Below, piece by piece: positions 44,538 to 54,180 of a stretch of DNA of 64,000 nucleotides. The position numbers and the translations under genes are program-made. The stretch's first letter is position 1. Each line of letters begins with the position of its first letter. Under the pieces are notes generated by a model. The model was not told the origin of the DNA. It made no database searches and saw only the letters and a list, made by a program, of their open reading frames with translations. The stretch is from CAJQLB01 sp041392065 (GTDB taxonomy: Bacteria; Bacteroidota; Bacteroidia; Flavobacteriales; Flavobacteriaceae), in the NCBI GenBank assembly GCA_041392065.1, contig JAWKMU010000002.1, positions 1 to 64,000 of the forward strand, written 5' to 3'.

Positions 44538-46175
44538 ATGATGAAAAAAATTACTCTTTTATTTGCATTTCTTGTCAGTGGATTTGTGTTTTCACAGCCC
44601 ACTACAAATGCTCCAACACCAACTACAGATGTTGCAAATGTAGTATCAATTTTCAGTGATGAATACACTGACATAGCAACAAATTATAATCCTAATTGGG
44701 GACAACCAGGTATATGTTGTGTTAACACAACTTTTGACCCTACTTCTGGAGGAACCAATTTTGTTTTGGCTTACGGTACATTCACTTACCAAGGCACAGA
44801 ATTAACTACAACTAACTTGTCAGACATGGAGTTTCTTCATGTAGATATTTGGGTGGCACCTGGTACCGATAGATTAGTTAAAATTTCTCCAATTAATAAT
44901 GGAAGTGGAGCTGGAGAATTTTTGGTTGTAGTGCCTCTAACTCCTGGTTCATGGAATAGTGTAGACTTACCTAAATCAGCTTTTACTGGAATGACATGGG
45001 ATTCAGTATTTCAAATGAAATTTGATGGTCAGTTTAACGGAGATGGTAGTGCAAACACAACACCATTTGATATCTATTTAGATAATATTTATTTCTGGAA
45101 AAATACAGTTGATCCAAACGCTGACGCAACTTTGAGTGATCTTCAAGTTGATGCTGTAACTATTGATGGTTTTTCAGCAGGAACAACAATGTATACTTAT
45201 GAAGTGCCTAATGGAACTACAGTTGTGCCAACTGTTACAGCTACTGCAACTCAAGCAGGAAATGGATCATCTAATGTTGCAATAACTCCAGCTGCGCAAA
45301 TTCCAGGAACTACAACCATTATCGTTACTGCGCCTGATGGTACTACAACATTAAACTACACAGTTGAATTTGTTGAAGGAGCTCCGTTACCACCAACTCC
45401 AGCTCCAACACCTCCAGCAAGACCAGTAAACGATGTAGTTTCTGTTTACAGTGGTGAATATACAAATGTAAACTTTTCAGGATTCGAAGTTTTTGGTACA
45501 GCATCAGTTATGGATGTGGATATTTCTGGAGACTCTGCATTACAGTTTATTTTTGATACTCCAGGCCAAGGATTTCAATATCTTTATAGTCCTGGATCTA
45601 CAGGATCTTCTACTGTTGATTTAACTGGGTTTACAAAAGCACATATTGATTTGTATATCAGTGGAACAGAGGAACCTGGTGAACAATTATTACTTCAGTT
45701 ATTACAATGGAATGGGTCTGGACATGATCCTATATTTACAACTTTCCCACTTTCTACAACAGGCACAGAAAATTGGTATTCAGCAGATTTGGATCTTTCA
45801 TCATTTAGCAACCCAAATGGTGCGCCATTAACTGATATTGAGCTAATACAAGTAATTGCTCAAGGACCTGATAGTTTTGGACCAATATATATTGATAATA
45901 TCTATTTCCATAAAGGTACTTTAGGAATAAATGATGTTTCTTTAAATGAAATTAAAATATTCCCTAACCCAACAAATAACACTTGGAATATTAAAACCAA
46001 TAACCAGAGAATTGAATCTGTTATAGTTTTTGACGTATTAGGAAAGCAAGTGTATGCTTCTAAACCAAATTCAAGCGAATTTGTAATAAGTAGCAGTAAG
46101 CTATCCAATGGTGTCTATTTTGCAAAAATAACAACTGCAAATGGCGAGAGTAATATCAGATTAGTTAAAAACTAA
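44538..46175 (+). CDS. T9SS-sorted glucan-binding protein with repeated modules
   Basis: A 545-residue surface protein. Signal peptide (1-19); binding module A (starting VVSIFSDEYTDI, about 36-190); a cadherin-like beta-sandwich (about 196-282, DATLSDLQVDAVTIDGF); a Pro-rich linker; module B (starting VVSVYSGEYTNV, about 300-455); and a T9SS type A C-terminal domain (IKIFPNPTNNTWNI, VIVFDVLGKQVY, SSKLSNGVYFAKI). Modules A and B resemble the two in the lipoprotein at 32655. No catalytic pair is visible, so it is likely a cell-surface glucan binder. Its own control region and terminator make it a separate transcription unit. A second ATG is directly adjacent. Confidence 0.85.
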   Translation: MMKKITLLFAFLVSGFVFSQPTTNAPTPTTDVANVVSIFSDEYTDIATNYNPNWGQPGICCVNTTFDPTSGGTNFVLAYGTFTYQGTELTTTNLSDMEFLHVDIWVAPGTDRLVKISPINNGSGAGEFLVVVPLTPGSWNSVDLPKSAFTGMTWDSVFQMKFDGQFNGDGSANTTPFDIYLDNIYFWKNTVDPNADATLSDLQVDAVTIDGFSAGTTMYTYEVPNGTTVVPTVTATATQAGNGSSNVAITPAAQIPGTTTIIVTAPDGTTTLNYTVEFVEGAPLPPTPAPTPPARPVNDVVSVYSGEYTNVNFSGFEVFGTASVMDVDISGDSALQFIFDTPGQGFQYLYSPGSTGSSTVDLTGFTKAHIDLYISGTEEPGEQLLLQLLQWNGSGHDPIFTTFPLSTTGTENWYSADLDLSSFSNPNGAPLTDIELIQVIAQGPDSFGPIYIDNIYFHKGTLGINDVSLNEIKIFPNPTNNTWNIKTNNQRIESVIVFDVLGKQVYASKPNSSEFVISSSKLSNGVYFAKITTANGESNIRLVKN

Positions 46176-46195
46176 TTTTTTGTTTAATGTGTAAA

Positions 46196-46230
46196 AGAGC
46201 GCATTATTGTTTAATGCGCTCTCTTTATTT
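46196..46230 (+). terminator. Terminator after the T9SS protein
   Basis: An 11-bp perfect stem AGAGCGCATTA / TAATGCGCTCT with a five-base loop followed by a T-rich run. It overlaps the region just before the LacI ATG, which supports the ATG at 46240 and not the TTG at 46207. It could also act as an operator, since it is a near-perfect palindrome. Confidence 0.85.
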
Positions 46231-46239
46231 TTAGGTTTT

Positions 46240-47247
46240 ATGGTTACACTAAAATATTTGGCAAAGCAGTTAGACGTATCAGTTTCTACTGTTTCTAAAG
46301 CTTTAAGTGATAGTGATGAAATTGGCAAAGAAACTATTGAAAGAGTAAAAAAACTTGCTACAGAGCTTAACTATCAGCCTAACAAGGTTGCACTAAGTTT
46401 AAAACAAAGTCAAACCAAGACCATTGGTGTTTTAATACCAAATATTTTAAATAGGTTTTTTGCTAGAGCTCTTTATGGTATTCAAAATGAAGCCAATAAA
46501 TTAGGATATAGTATTATTACATGTGTTACTAATGAGCAACTTGATAAAGAGAAAGAGAGTATTTCTATTTTATCTACTGGAAGTGTAGATGGTTTTATTT
46601 TAGCAGTTTCTGAGGAGACTTTAATTACAAATACCAACCAACACATTAAAAGCCTTTTAGACAAGAACATACCTTTAGTTATGTTCGACAGAAACCTTGA
46701 TAATGTAGAATGCGATAAGGTAATAATCAATGATTATAAAACGGCTTTCGACCTCAGTCAAAGTTTAATTGATAAAGGAAGAAAATCTTTTCTCTTTATT
46801 AGTACTATTGAAGATTTAAATGTTGGAAAACTAAGACGAAAAGCATTTGAAAATGCAATAAATAATAATAGTCAGTTAAAACTTAAAAGAGAAATACTTT
46901 TTATTGATAAAGACCAAGACCTACAAGAACAGATTAAAACATTGTTGATTAGCAATCCAAATATTGACGCTATTATTGCAGCTGACAATATTACTGGTTC
47001 TGTTGCTGTTAATGTGGCAAAAAGTTTAGGGATTAATATTCCAAAAGAATTAAATGTAATCGGATTTGCTGATGAGTTGGTATCAAATATATCTGTACCA
47101 AAACTATCTTATGTAAACCAAAATGCTGAAATTATTGGCGCAAAAGCTTTACAAATAGTTGTTGATAAATTAAAAAACAAAAATCGCGATGTGAAAGCAT
47201 TAACAGTAAAGATACCTGTTGATATTGTGCACAAGGAAACAACTTAA
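46240..47247 (+). CDS. LacI-family transcriptional regulator
   Basis: A 335-residue regulator. The HTH is at the very N-terminus (TLKYLAKQLDVSVSTVSKAL, residues 3-22) followed by the hinge (LNYQPNKVALSLKQ) and a periplasmic-binding-protein-like sugar sensor (TIGVLIPNILNRFFA, VDGFILAVS, IIAADNITGSVAV, VIGFADEL). The start lies ten bases after the preceding terminator run. Its position at the end of the glucan locus makes it the likely sugar-responsive repressor or activator, but a target outside this window is possible. It ends with three bases overlapping the convergent gene. Confidence 0.93.
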   Translation: MVTLKYLAKQLDVSVSTVSKALSDSDEIGKETIERVKKLATELNYQPNKVALSLKQSQTKTIGVLIPNILNRFFARALYGIQNEANKLGYSIITCVTNEQLDKEKESISILSTGSVDGFILAVSEETLITNTNQHIKSLLDKNIPLVMFDRNLDNVECDKVIINDYKTAFDLSQSLIDKGRKSFLFISTIEDLNVGKLRRKAFENAINNNSQLKLKREILFIDKDQDLQEQIKTLLISNPNIDAIIAADNITGSVAVNVAKSLGINIPKELNVIGFADELVSNISVPKLSYVNQNAEIIGAKALQIVVDKLKNKNRDVKALTVKIPVDIVHKETT

Positions 47248-47912
47248 TCTGACTCCTTATAAATGGTTAGGCTTGCCTTAAAGCCAGTTCTAATAAGCCA
47301 TTTGTTTGAAGCCAGTAAATTGCCATCTTGATCAAAAACTTGTAGTTGTGCCGTGTTTGGGCTTGAAGTTCCTTCGTTTAAAGCTACAAAGTCAATGCTG
47401 TTGTAACCATCAACCAAATCAACATCTATTACAAAAAACTCACCTTTTAAAACAATGTTAGGATGGATAACTGCATTGTTAAGCATAAGTTTAATTCTAT
47501 CGCCATCAACATATTCATGATCTCTGCATTTAATAACAATAACGCTAGACTTTGTTGATAGTTCTCCCAGATTATAATCCTTGCTAAATTGAGCCAGATC
47601 TTTCTGATCTTCTCCAAATTTTTGTGTAATCTTCCAAGTAGGCTGCACCAAATCACTTTTCTGTACCATGTTTACACCAGACTTTTTCTTAAAAGGATCG
47701 CTTAGTGTTGTGAAATTAATTGTTGGACGTATGTTTTTATTGGTTAAACCAGCAATAGGAGAAATTTTTAACCTTGCATCTAAGGGTAAATCAATTTTCA
47801 CACTATCTATGGCTTCAATTTTAAAGCCATCATTGCGTACATCAATTTGTGTATAGGCACTATGCATAAACATACAAGACAAAAATAAAATAGAAGAGGC
47901 AAAAAATTTCAT
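47244..47912 (-). CDS. Secreted hypothetical protein, 222 aa
   Basis: Not recognised. It has a signal peptide (1-21, ending YTQ) and then a mix of beta strands and charged turns (FKIEAIDSVKIDLPLDARL, VVNAVIHPNIVLKGEF-like strands, GYNSIDFVALNEGTSSPNTAQL) suggesting an Ig- or jelly-roll-like fold. ATG at 47912 is preferred to a TTG two codons upstream. It is convergent with the LacI gene, overlapping by three bases, and lies downstream of the Bat operon with a 140-base gap. Confidence 0.7.
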   Translation of the reverse strand: MKFFASSILFLSCMFMHSAYTQIDVRNDGFKIEAIDSVKIDLPLDARLKISPIAGLTNKNIRPTINFTTLSDPFKKKSGVNMVQKSDLVQPTWKITQKFGEDQKDLAQFSKDYNLGELSTKSSVIVIKCRDHEYVDGDRIKLMLNNAVIHPNIVLKGEFFVIDVDLVDGYNSIDFVALNEGTSSPNTAQLQVFDQDGNLLASNKWLIRTGFKASLTIYKESD

Positions 47913-48052
47913 AAACAATTAAGTGCTTTATCACATCAAATATAAACCTTTGTATGAAAGTGCATTATTATTATAAAAGTATTAACGAAACTTTTATACA
48001 AATTTATATCTCTTTAACAAAAAGTATTCCAGAATTGATGCGTTGGTAAGAA

Positions 48053-49801
48053 TTATAATTTAGGTTCAAGCCACAAATAACCAATACTTAAAATAAAAGC
48101 AATATAAAACCATACTAATGATAATGGTTGGCGTGTAGTAAACTGCTTATTGGTTGCGGTTTGTGCAGTGTTAAATTGTCTTTGGTTTGCCTCAGTTGTT
48201 TTGTAGGTTTTAAGAGATTTCCATTTGGTTGTGTCAGTTACATAATAGTGATGTACTTGTGTACTATCTTGCTCTAAAGTCAGTTGTTGCCAGCCTGTGG
48301 TTTTAGGATATGTTTTACCTTTCCAAAGTTGGCTGTTATTAATATCGTTTATAAGTGGAATGATTTCTCTTTGAGAGTCTAATGTTTTTGGTTTTTCAAT
48401 TTGAGTCCTTAGGTTAAATTCTAAAGGTTCATCTTTAAAGATGATTTTATTGTTTGTTTCCCAATATGCTGAAGGGATATTCTTTTTGCTTATAGCATTT
48501 ATAGTTTCAGACCAAAGGGTTTGGTAAACATAGGCATTACCACTAAGGACAAGTTGGTACGTGTTTTCAAATGCTGAAAAAGCCACTTTACCATTACCAA
48601 GCGTTTTGTAAGCTGTTAGTATCTGACCATTTGCTTCGTGCATGCTGTGTAATGAAAAAAGTGGTTTAAAGTAAAAAGGATTTTTAACAATACTTATTTT
48701 TGGCCAAGCTTCCATATTAATTTTAGTGCTATTATCTGTTTGAACATTAAAATCGGTTAGATAATTAACAGTGCCATTAAATACTGTGTTGCCTTGAATA
48801 AATACACCTAAGCCATTGTTTCTAACAACAGTTTCTAAATTGCTTTTTTGGTTTCTTCCAAGATTCCTGAATGATTGAGCATCAATAATAACAAGATCAA
48901 AGTTTTGTAAAGTCTTCTCAGAAAAATCAACTGCTGGTTTGGTGTTTAAATTAAAATATTCATGCTTAAATTTTCCTCTGGTTACCTGACTTCTAACTGT
49001 AATTTGGTGTCCTTTTTCGGCAAGATAATTTTTTAGGTATTTAGTTTCAAAAGTTGGAAATCCATTAATGATTAAAATGCTTAAGGTACTTTCTGGAACA
49101 ACTTTAATACCAACTGGGTTTGAAGCGATAAGGTTATTTAACGAATCTTTTTCAATCAAGTGATATTCGTAATTACCAATAACATTTAATTGGGTTTTTA
49201 GTTTAAATGTCTGAGTTGTGTCATTTAAAAAAACAATAGAATCCAAACCTATTTTTGAAGGACTTTCTAGGCTTAGTTTGTTGCCTTTTTTTGCATTTGT
49301 ATACAGACCTTCAATAGTTATATAATTTCCAATAACTTGTTCATCTTCAAATTTCAACTTCACTATACCAGAAGGTTTAGAATGTCCTAAATACGTTGCA
49401 TTTAAACTATCTAACTGATAAAAGTCAAATGGAGCGATACCTTCTCCTAAAATATAAATTGCAGATGGCTTTTTGTTTCTGTTTATAAAAGATTCGTTTG
49501 TTTTGTAATTAACGACTTCAATTTTTTTGCTTACTTTTTTTAAACTGTCTAATTGTTTTGAATTATAACCTTTGGTAAGAACAACCATGGTATGAATGTC
49601 AAGCTGAGAAATCACTAAGGGTTTTAGTATAATTAATACTAAAGAACTAAGTGCAACAAAAGCAAGAGCTAGTTTTAAGTATAGTTTAGATGTGTTGGAT
49701 TGTTGCCTCTCTTTCCAAGCAAATACAAGCCAAAGCAATATTACAGCAATAACAACATACCAAAACCAATGGTTATTTATAAAGCTCAAACGATCAGTCA
49801 T
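48053..49801 (-). CDS. Membrane protein of the Bat operon, amidotransferase-like periplasmic domain
   Basis: A 582-residue inner-membrane protein. Two N-terminal helices (about 11-30 and 43-62), a large periplasmic part and one C-terminal helix (about 558-577). The middle contains LSILIINGFPTFETKYLKNYLAEKGH and FDLVIIDAQSF, which resemble the class I glutamine-amidotransferase-like fold found in BatA-associated proteins, but the catalytic Cys is not seen. It overlaps the DUF4175 gene by eight bases and is last in the MoxR operon. Probably a structural partner of the BatA-type proteins. Confidence 0.75.
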   Translation of the reverse strand: MTDRLSFINNHWFWYVVIAVILLWLVFAWKERQQSNTSKLYLKLALAFVALSSLVLIILKPLVISQLDIHTMVVLTKGYNSKQLDSLKKVSKKIEVVNYKTNESFINRNKKPSAIYILGEGIAPFDFYQLDSLNATYLGHSKPSGIVKLKFEDEQVIGNYITIEGLYTNAKKGNKLSLESPSKIGLDSIVFLNDTTQTFKLKTQLNVIGNYEYHLIEKDSLNNLIASNPVGIKVVPESTLSILIINGFPTFETKYLKNYLAEKGHQITVRSQVTRGKFKHEYFNLNTKPAVDFSEKTLQNFDLVIIDAQSFRNLGRNQKSNLETVVRNNGLGVFIQGNTVFNGTVNYLTDFNVQTDNSTKINMEAWPKISIVKNPFYFKPLFSLHSMHEANGQILTAYKTLGNGKVAFSAFENTYQLVLSGNAYVYQTLWSETINAISKKNIPSAYWETNNKIIFKDEPLEFNLRTQIEKPKTLDSQREIIPLINDINNSQLWKGKTYPKTTGWQQLTLEQDSTQVHHYYVTDTTKWKSLKTYKTTEANQRQFNTAQTATNKQFTTRQPLSLVWFYIAFILSIGYLWLEPKL

Positions 49802-52025
49802 GTATTTCTAATTCTTTTAAAAGTAATTGATTGATCTGGTCTGAAAACCTATTGGTTTTTGTTGGGTAAAATTCAGACTTTGGTATGGCTAGCATTAATC
49901 CTTTTTGAACTGTTCTAAGTATCTCAGTAGTAGTATTTCTGTTTTCTGAAAGCTGTTTTAACTGTTGAAGTGTTTGTAGAAACTGACCAGGATTTTCAAT
50001 TGCTTTTTGTGCCAATTCGTTCCCTGCACTTTCAAATAAGCTTTGGTCTCTTTCTGAAATACTGTTATTATTATTATTCATAATTTGTTCAATCCTATAA
50101 ATGGCAGTACGAATATTTGGGAATTTTACTTCGATTTCTAGAGATTGATTTTTATGATAGCTATTTATGTCTTCCAATTTACCAGATAGTCGAGTATCTT
50201 CTTTAATAGGAGGAGGATCAAAACCAATTCGGTGTACATAAATTCTTGCACTGTTTTTTATGTCTTGCAACAAGGCTAAGGCTCTATATTGATAAGGCAA
50301 GGATTTTTCAGGTTCGTAAAGCCTTAAATAAAGCTCAGAGTCCCACATTTCACCAAGAGCTTTCAATAATTTGCTTCGTAAGGATTCTTCAAATAAAGTT
50401 GCCATTTCTGCATCATCATGGCTATGTGCAAAAGCTTGTAAAGGATTTTTACTTTCTCCTTCTTTTTTTTCTTCTACTAAATTATGTTCGTTAGATCCAT
50501 CATGATCATGTGTGTAAGCTGCTAGCAAATCTTCTTCACCTTCTTCGTCATGGTGTTCATTTTCTGCTTCAAAATCTTCAAGGTTATCTTGCGTAATCAC
50601 ACCTTCTTCTTCAGCTTGTTCCTCTCCCATAAATTCACCATACTTTATTCTAAGTGCTTTTTGATCAAAGCCGAGTTCATTGCTCGTAAAATTGAAGTCT
50701 TTTTTTGAGAGTTGACCTCTTTGCTTGATTAATTTTTCGGTATCAATAATGAGTTGCCTCTGGCTTCTAAAGTAATCAGGCATTCTATCAACACCAAGAG
50801 TGCCTTCAACTCCAAAAGTATTAGTTGTGGTATCTTTTATGGCAACAAAATAAGTTTCACTACGCGAAATATTAGGATTTGGAAATTTTAAGTCTGAAGC
50901 TTGAATATAAAAATAAAGCTCGTCTCCAGGCTCCATTTTCATAGCATCGAGACTAATCTTTTTTGATAAGTTTTGCGATTTGCTTCCTCTTTTTAAACTA
51001 GCATCAAAACTCAATTGTTCTTCCCTAAATTTTACAGATTCGCCTGTGCCTTTACTTACTGTTGCTACAATATAGGCTTCACTTAAACCATAATCGTCTG
51101 TAATTTCACTATTGAAATGAACTGTTTTATCATCTGTAAATTCAAATTGAGTAAATTGCTCAATGCCTTTAATGTCTACATTTGGAGCTTTGTCTTTTGT
51201 GGCTTCAATGGCATATAAATCTGAAAAGTAGGTGTTGCCTTTTTTATCAGTGAACTTGAAATTATAAAAACTTGAACTTGAAATATTTATATTATAAATA
51301 TATTTTCCATCCTTTAAATCCATAATGTAACTGTTTTCCATTTGTTCTATGGAAACTGTTTCCAAGGCATCACTAAACTCAAGTTCCCAATTGATGCGCG
51401 AACCTTCAACTGCTTTTACATCCATTTTTGAAGATTTTAAGGCGCGAAGGTTGGTATAATTAGGATAATAAATAGTCAAAGATTGGTTGATGAGTTTCGG
51501 AATTTTAGCTTGTAAATCAGTTGAATCTGTAGGTTGAAAACTTATCTCATCTTCTTTATGTATAGAGTTTTTTCCAGAAGAAAAATAATCTGTAAGATTA
51601 AAATGATAAGCTAAAAAACCAATAAGGATTAATGAAAAAGCGACTATACTACTTTTTATAAGATTGTTTGGTGGATTGATTTTACGAATCTCTTCACTTA
51701 ATCGGTTGACCACTTTTTGTTGCTGCAACAAAGCCAAACTTGAGAGATTTTCTGAAGGTTTAAGTAGTAGACTTGTGCTATATTCTAAATTCTCAAGATG
51801 GTTGTCAATGTAACTGCTTGATGTGGTTAGGTTGTGTTGCCAAGGTTTTTTTATAAAAGTCAGTAAAGCACTTATTATCATAAATCCTAACACAGCAAAT
51901 AACACATTTGTACTTAAAAAATAAACCAAAATAGCAGTGCTTAGGGCATATAAAAACACTTCAAGATAGAGTAGGAGCTGCCAGCGTTGCGTGAATTTAG
52001 TCAATATGTGTTTTGCTTCTATCAT
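49794..52025 (-). CDS. DUF4175 family membrane protein
   Basis: A 743-residue protein with two N-terminal helices (about 16-36 and 38-56), another helix near 123-141, and a long periplasmic part with beta strands and coiled-coil helices. An acidic His-rich segment (about residues 483-545) contains two similar units, AYTHDHDGSNEH and AFAHSHDDAEM, that could bind divalent metal. The C-terminus is Gln/Asn-rich helix. DUF4175 proteins occur in this operon type in Bacteroidota. It overlaps both neighbours (four and eight bases), so translation is coupled. Confidence 0.85.
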   Translation of the reverse strand: MIEAKHILTKFTQRWQLLLYLEVFLYALSTAILVYFLSTNVLFAVLGFMIISALLTFIKKPWQHNLTTSSSYIDNHLENLEYSTSLLLKPSENLSSLALLQQQKVVNRLSEEIRKINPPNNLIKSSIVAFSLILIGFLAYHFNLTDYFSSGKNSIHKEDEISFQPTDSTDLQAKIPKLINQSLTIYYPNYTNLRALKSSKMDVKAVEGSRINWELEFSDALETVSIEQMENSYIMDLKDGKYIYNINISSSSFYNFKFTDKKGNTYFSDLYAIEATKDKAPNVDIKGIEQFTQFEFTDDKTVHFNSEITDDYGLSEAYIVATVSKGTGESVKFREEQLSFDASLKRGSKSQNLSKKISLDAMKMEPGDELYFYIQASDLKFPNPNISRSETYFVAIKDTTTNTFGVEGTLGVDRMPDYFRSQRQLIIDTEKLIKQRGQLSKKDFNFTSNELGFDQKALRIKYGEFMGEEQAEEEGVITQDNLEDFEAENEHHDEEGEEDLLAAYTHDHDGSNEHNLVEEKKEGESKNPLQAFAHSHDDAEMATLFEESLRSKLLKALGEMWDSELYLRLYEPEKSLPYQYRALALLQDIKNSARIYVHRIGFDPPPIKEDTRLSGKLEDINSYHKNQSLEIEVKFPNIRTAIYRIEQIMNNNNNSISERDQSLFESAGNELAQKAIENPGQFLQTLQQLKQLSENRNTTTEILRTVQKGLMLAIPKSEFYPTKTNRFSDQINQLLLKELEIHD

Positions 52026-53272
52026 TGCTTTCTATAGTTGGCTACAAGGCGTTCGACTAATAATGTTAATCCTAAAATAAGCCATAACCACTTTGAAATG
52101 GATGTATAGTTAGCTTTTTTACTTATTATCTTTATATCAGAAAATGTTGGTAACAACTCAGCTTTTGAAAATGATCTCTTATCATTTTCTTCAATGACTT
52201 GCTTTACATCTTCATTAATATTTAAAATATTTAAAAGTTGCTCAGGCAAGTAATTATCAATACTATTTTCGGTATTTAAATGATTGGTAAGATAAAACAG
52301 GTTTTTTACTGAACTCTCTTCAATAAGTGAATGGCTTAAATGATTCTCATGGAATAGAATAGTTTTTTTTGCACCTTCAGGATATGCTGATCGGTTAGAT
52401 AACCAAATGATTAAATCATAATCTAAAGAATCTATTTTACTATCTTGAGTTTTGCTAATTTCAAAAGATCTTAAAATATGTTTTGAGGCAGCATTAAGCG
52501 ATGCTTCTAGGTATTTAGAATCATCTAAGAAAGCGTCTTCATAGTACAATAAAATCTTAATTGAATTTTCATTAACAAGCTCCAATTCAGTTTGAGTAAA
52601 ATCGCTTTTATTAATTAGTTTTTTCTTAAAGGAAGTCATTTCTGCATTGCTGCTCATGGAAAGCAATTCAACATTATCGTCAACTTTTCTTGCTTTAATA
52701 GTAAGGTTTTCAGTAAGGGCTTCTGTGTCAAAAATGATCCATTCAATAGCTTTATTTATAGATGGTCTCATTCCTTTAAAGCCTTTAGATAATGCTTTGG
52801 TGTACACAACAATGCTATCAGTATCAATATGTTGCATGTCTTTTGATAGCTGCCAATAATTAGGTGTTTTATTGCTAATGTTTTTTAAATCAATATCTTC
52901 TAAATAAGGGAAACCAGATGTTAAAACCCTTACTTCACTAGAATCATCAATAGAATTTAAAATATTATCTGTTTTATCATCATTTAATAAACTCGGTTCA
53001 ATAAGATAAGTAATGGCTGTTTTGTTCGTTTTTATTTTTATTTGAGGTTCAGCCAGCACCAAAACCACTAAACTGATAATGAACATTCTTAACAATAAGA
53101 GCCATAACTCGTTGGGTTGTAGACTGCTTGTTTGTTTAGATTCTGATTCGCGCAATAACTCAATACTACCAATTTTAATAGTTTTTCCTTCTTTTTTACT
53201 CCACAAATGAATGGCTATTGGTACAAGTAAACCAAGTAAAGCCCATAGATATGTTGGATTTAAAAAAGACAT
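52022..53272 (-). CDS. BatA-domain membrane protein
   Basis: A 416-residue protein with the N-terminal BatA/aerotolerance domain (MSFLNPTYLWALLGLLVPIA, IHLWSKKEGKTIKIGS) with helices at about 5-23 and 58-76, a periplasmic part without an intact von Willebrand MIDAS motif, and a final C-terminal helix (about 391-409). It lies one base before the DUF58 gene's end and overlaps the DUF4175 start. The family takes part in envelope stress or aerotolerance in Bacteroidota; the precise role is not established. Confidence 0.88.
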   Translation of the reverse strand: MSFLNPTYLWALLGLLVPIAIHLWSKKEGKTIKIGSIELLRESESKQTSSLQPNELWLLLLRMFIISLVVLVLAEPQIKIKTNKTAITYLIEPSLLNDDKTDNILNSIDDSSEVRVLTSGFPYLEDIDLKNISNKTPNYWQLSKDMQHIDTDSIVVYTKALSKGFKGMRPSINKAIEWIIFDTEALTENLTIKARKVDDNVELLSMSSNAEMTSFKKKLINKSDFTQTELELVNENSIKILLYYEDAFLDDSKYLEASLNAASKHILRSFEISKTQDSKIDSLDYDLIIWLSNRSAYPEGAKKTILFHENHLSHSLIEESSVKNLFYLTNHLNTENSIDNYLPEQLLNILNINEDVKQVIEENDKRSFSKAELLPTFSDIKIISKKANYTSISKWLWLILGLTLLVERLVANYRKQ

Positions 53273-53273
53273 C

Positions 53274-54170
53274 TTACATTAAATAATTTCTTCGTTTTAA
53301 AAAGAGTTTTATGGCTTCACCAAGTGGCTCGTTTAAGCTGAACATTTGATAACTTATATTGTTTGAAAGCAGTAAGTCTTTTGTGGCTTTCATTTTCTCC
53401 TTCAGTAACTTTTTGTATTGTTTTTTTGCAGCTTTTGCATCTACTTTTAGTTTGGTTCCAGTTTCTAAATCTTCAAAAGTAATCAAACCTTTGTAGTTAA
53501 ACTTCAACTCGTTTTCACCCATTAAATGTAGAACAACCACTTCATTTCTCATGGTTTTTAAGCGTTTGATAAAATTGGTTAATTCTTCATCATGCTCATA
53601 CATATCTGTGATGAAAAAAATCAATTCTTTATGTGTGTTGTCATGAAGTTTAAAAGACGAATCTGAACCTTGAGGCCATTTCCCTTGAGGTTGAATGTTG
53701 ATTAACTCCAATAACATTCTATTATAATGTTGTTTCTGAATTTTTGGTTCTATGCTATGTAATTGTTGTTCGTTAAGAGCAAACAAACCGACGGCATCAC
53801 CTTGATTGTGAGACAAATAGGCTAAAGAAGCAATAAGAACTTTAGCTAAATCCATTTTAGACATATCTCCTTCTTTGTGAAGCATGGAATTACTAGTGTC
53901 TAAAATAAATTTTATAGAAATGTTGGTTTCAATTTCAGATTGTTTAATGTAATAACGACCAGAACGAGCGAGCATTTTCCAGTCGAGTAAACGCAAATCG
54001 TCTCCTGGCTCATAACCTCTAAATTGGCTAAACTCCATTCCAGCACCAACACGTCTGCTATGATTTAAACCATTTAAATAACCATCAACTATAACACGCG
54101 AAATCAAAGCCATTCCTGAAACAGAATTGATAATTTCTGGTTTTAATAATTGACGATAATCTTGTTTCAC
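53274..54170 (-). CDS. DUF58 domain protein
   Basis: A 298-residue cytosolic protein with the DUF58 signature EFSQFRGYEPGDDLRLLDWKM (about residues 46-66) and a vWA-like fold (FILDTSNSMLHKEG near 88-101, the DxSxS motif of metal-dependent adhesion). It pairs with MoxR ATPases. The only usable start is GTG at 54170; an in-frame stop lies a few codons upstream. It is ten bases downstream of the MoxR gene. Confidence 0.92.
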   Translation of the reverse strand: MKQDYRQLLKPEIINSVSGMALISRVIVDGYLNGLNHSRRVGAGMEFSQFRGYEPGDDLRLLDWKMLARSGRYYIKQSEIETNISIKFILDTSNSMLHKEGDMSKMDLAKVLIASLAYLSHNQGDAVGLFALNEQQLHSIEPKIQKQHYNRMLLELINIQPQGKWPQGSDSSFKLHDNTHKELIFFITDMYEHDEELTNFIKRLKTMRNEVVVLHLMGENELKFNYKGLITFEDLETGTKLKVDAKAAKKQYKKLLKEKMKATKDLLLSNNISYQMFSLNEPLGEAIKLFLKRRNYLM

Positions 54171-54180
54171 GTTACTATGC

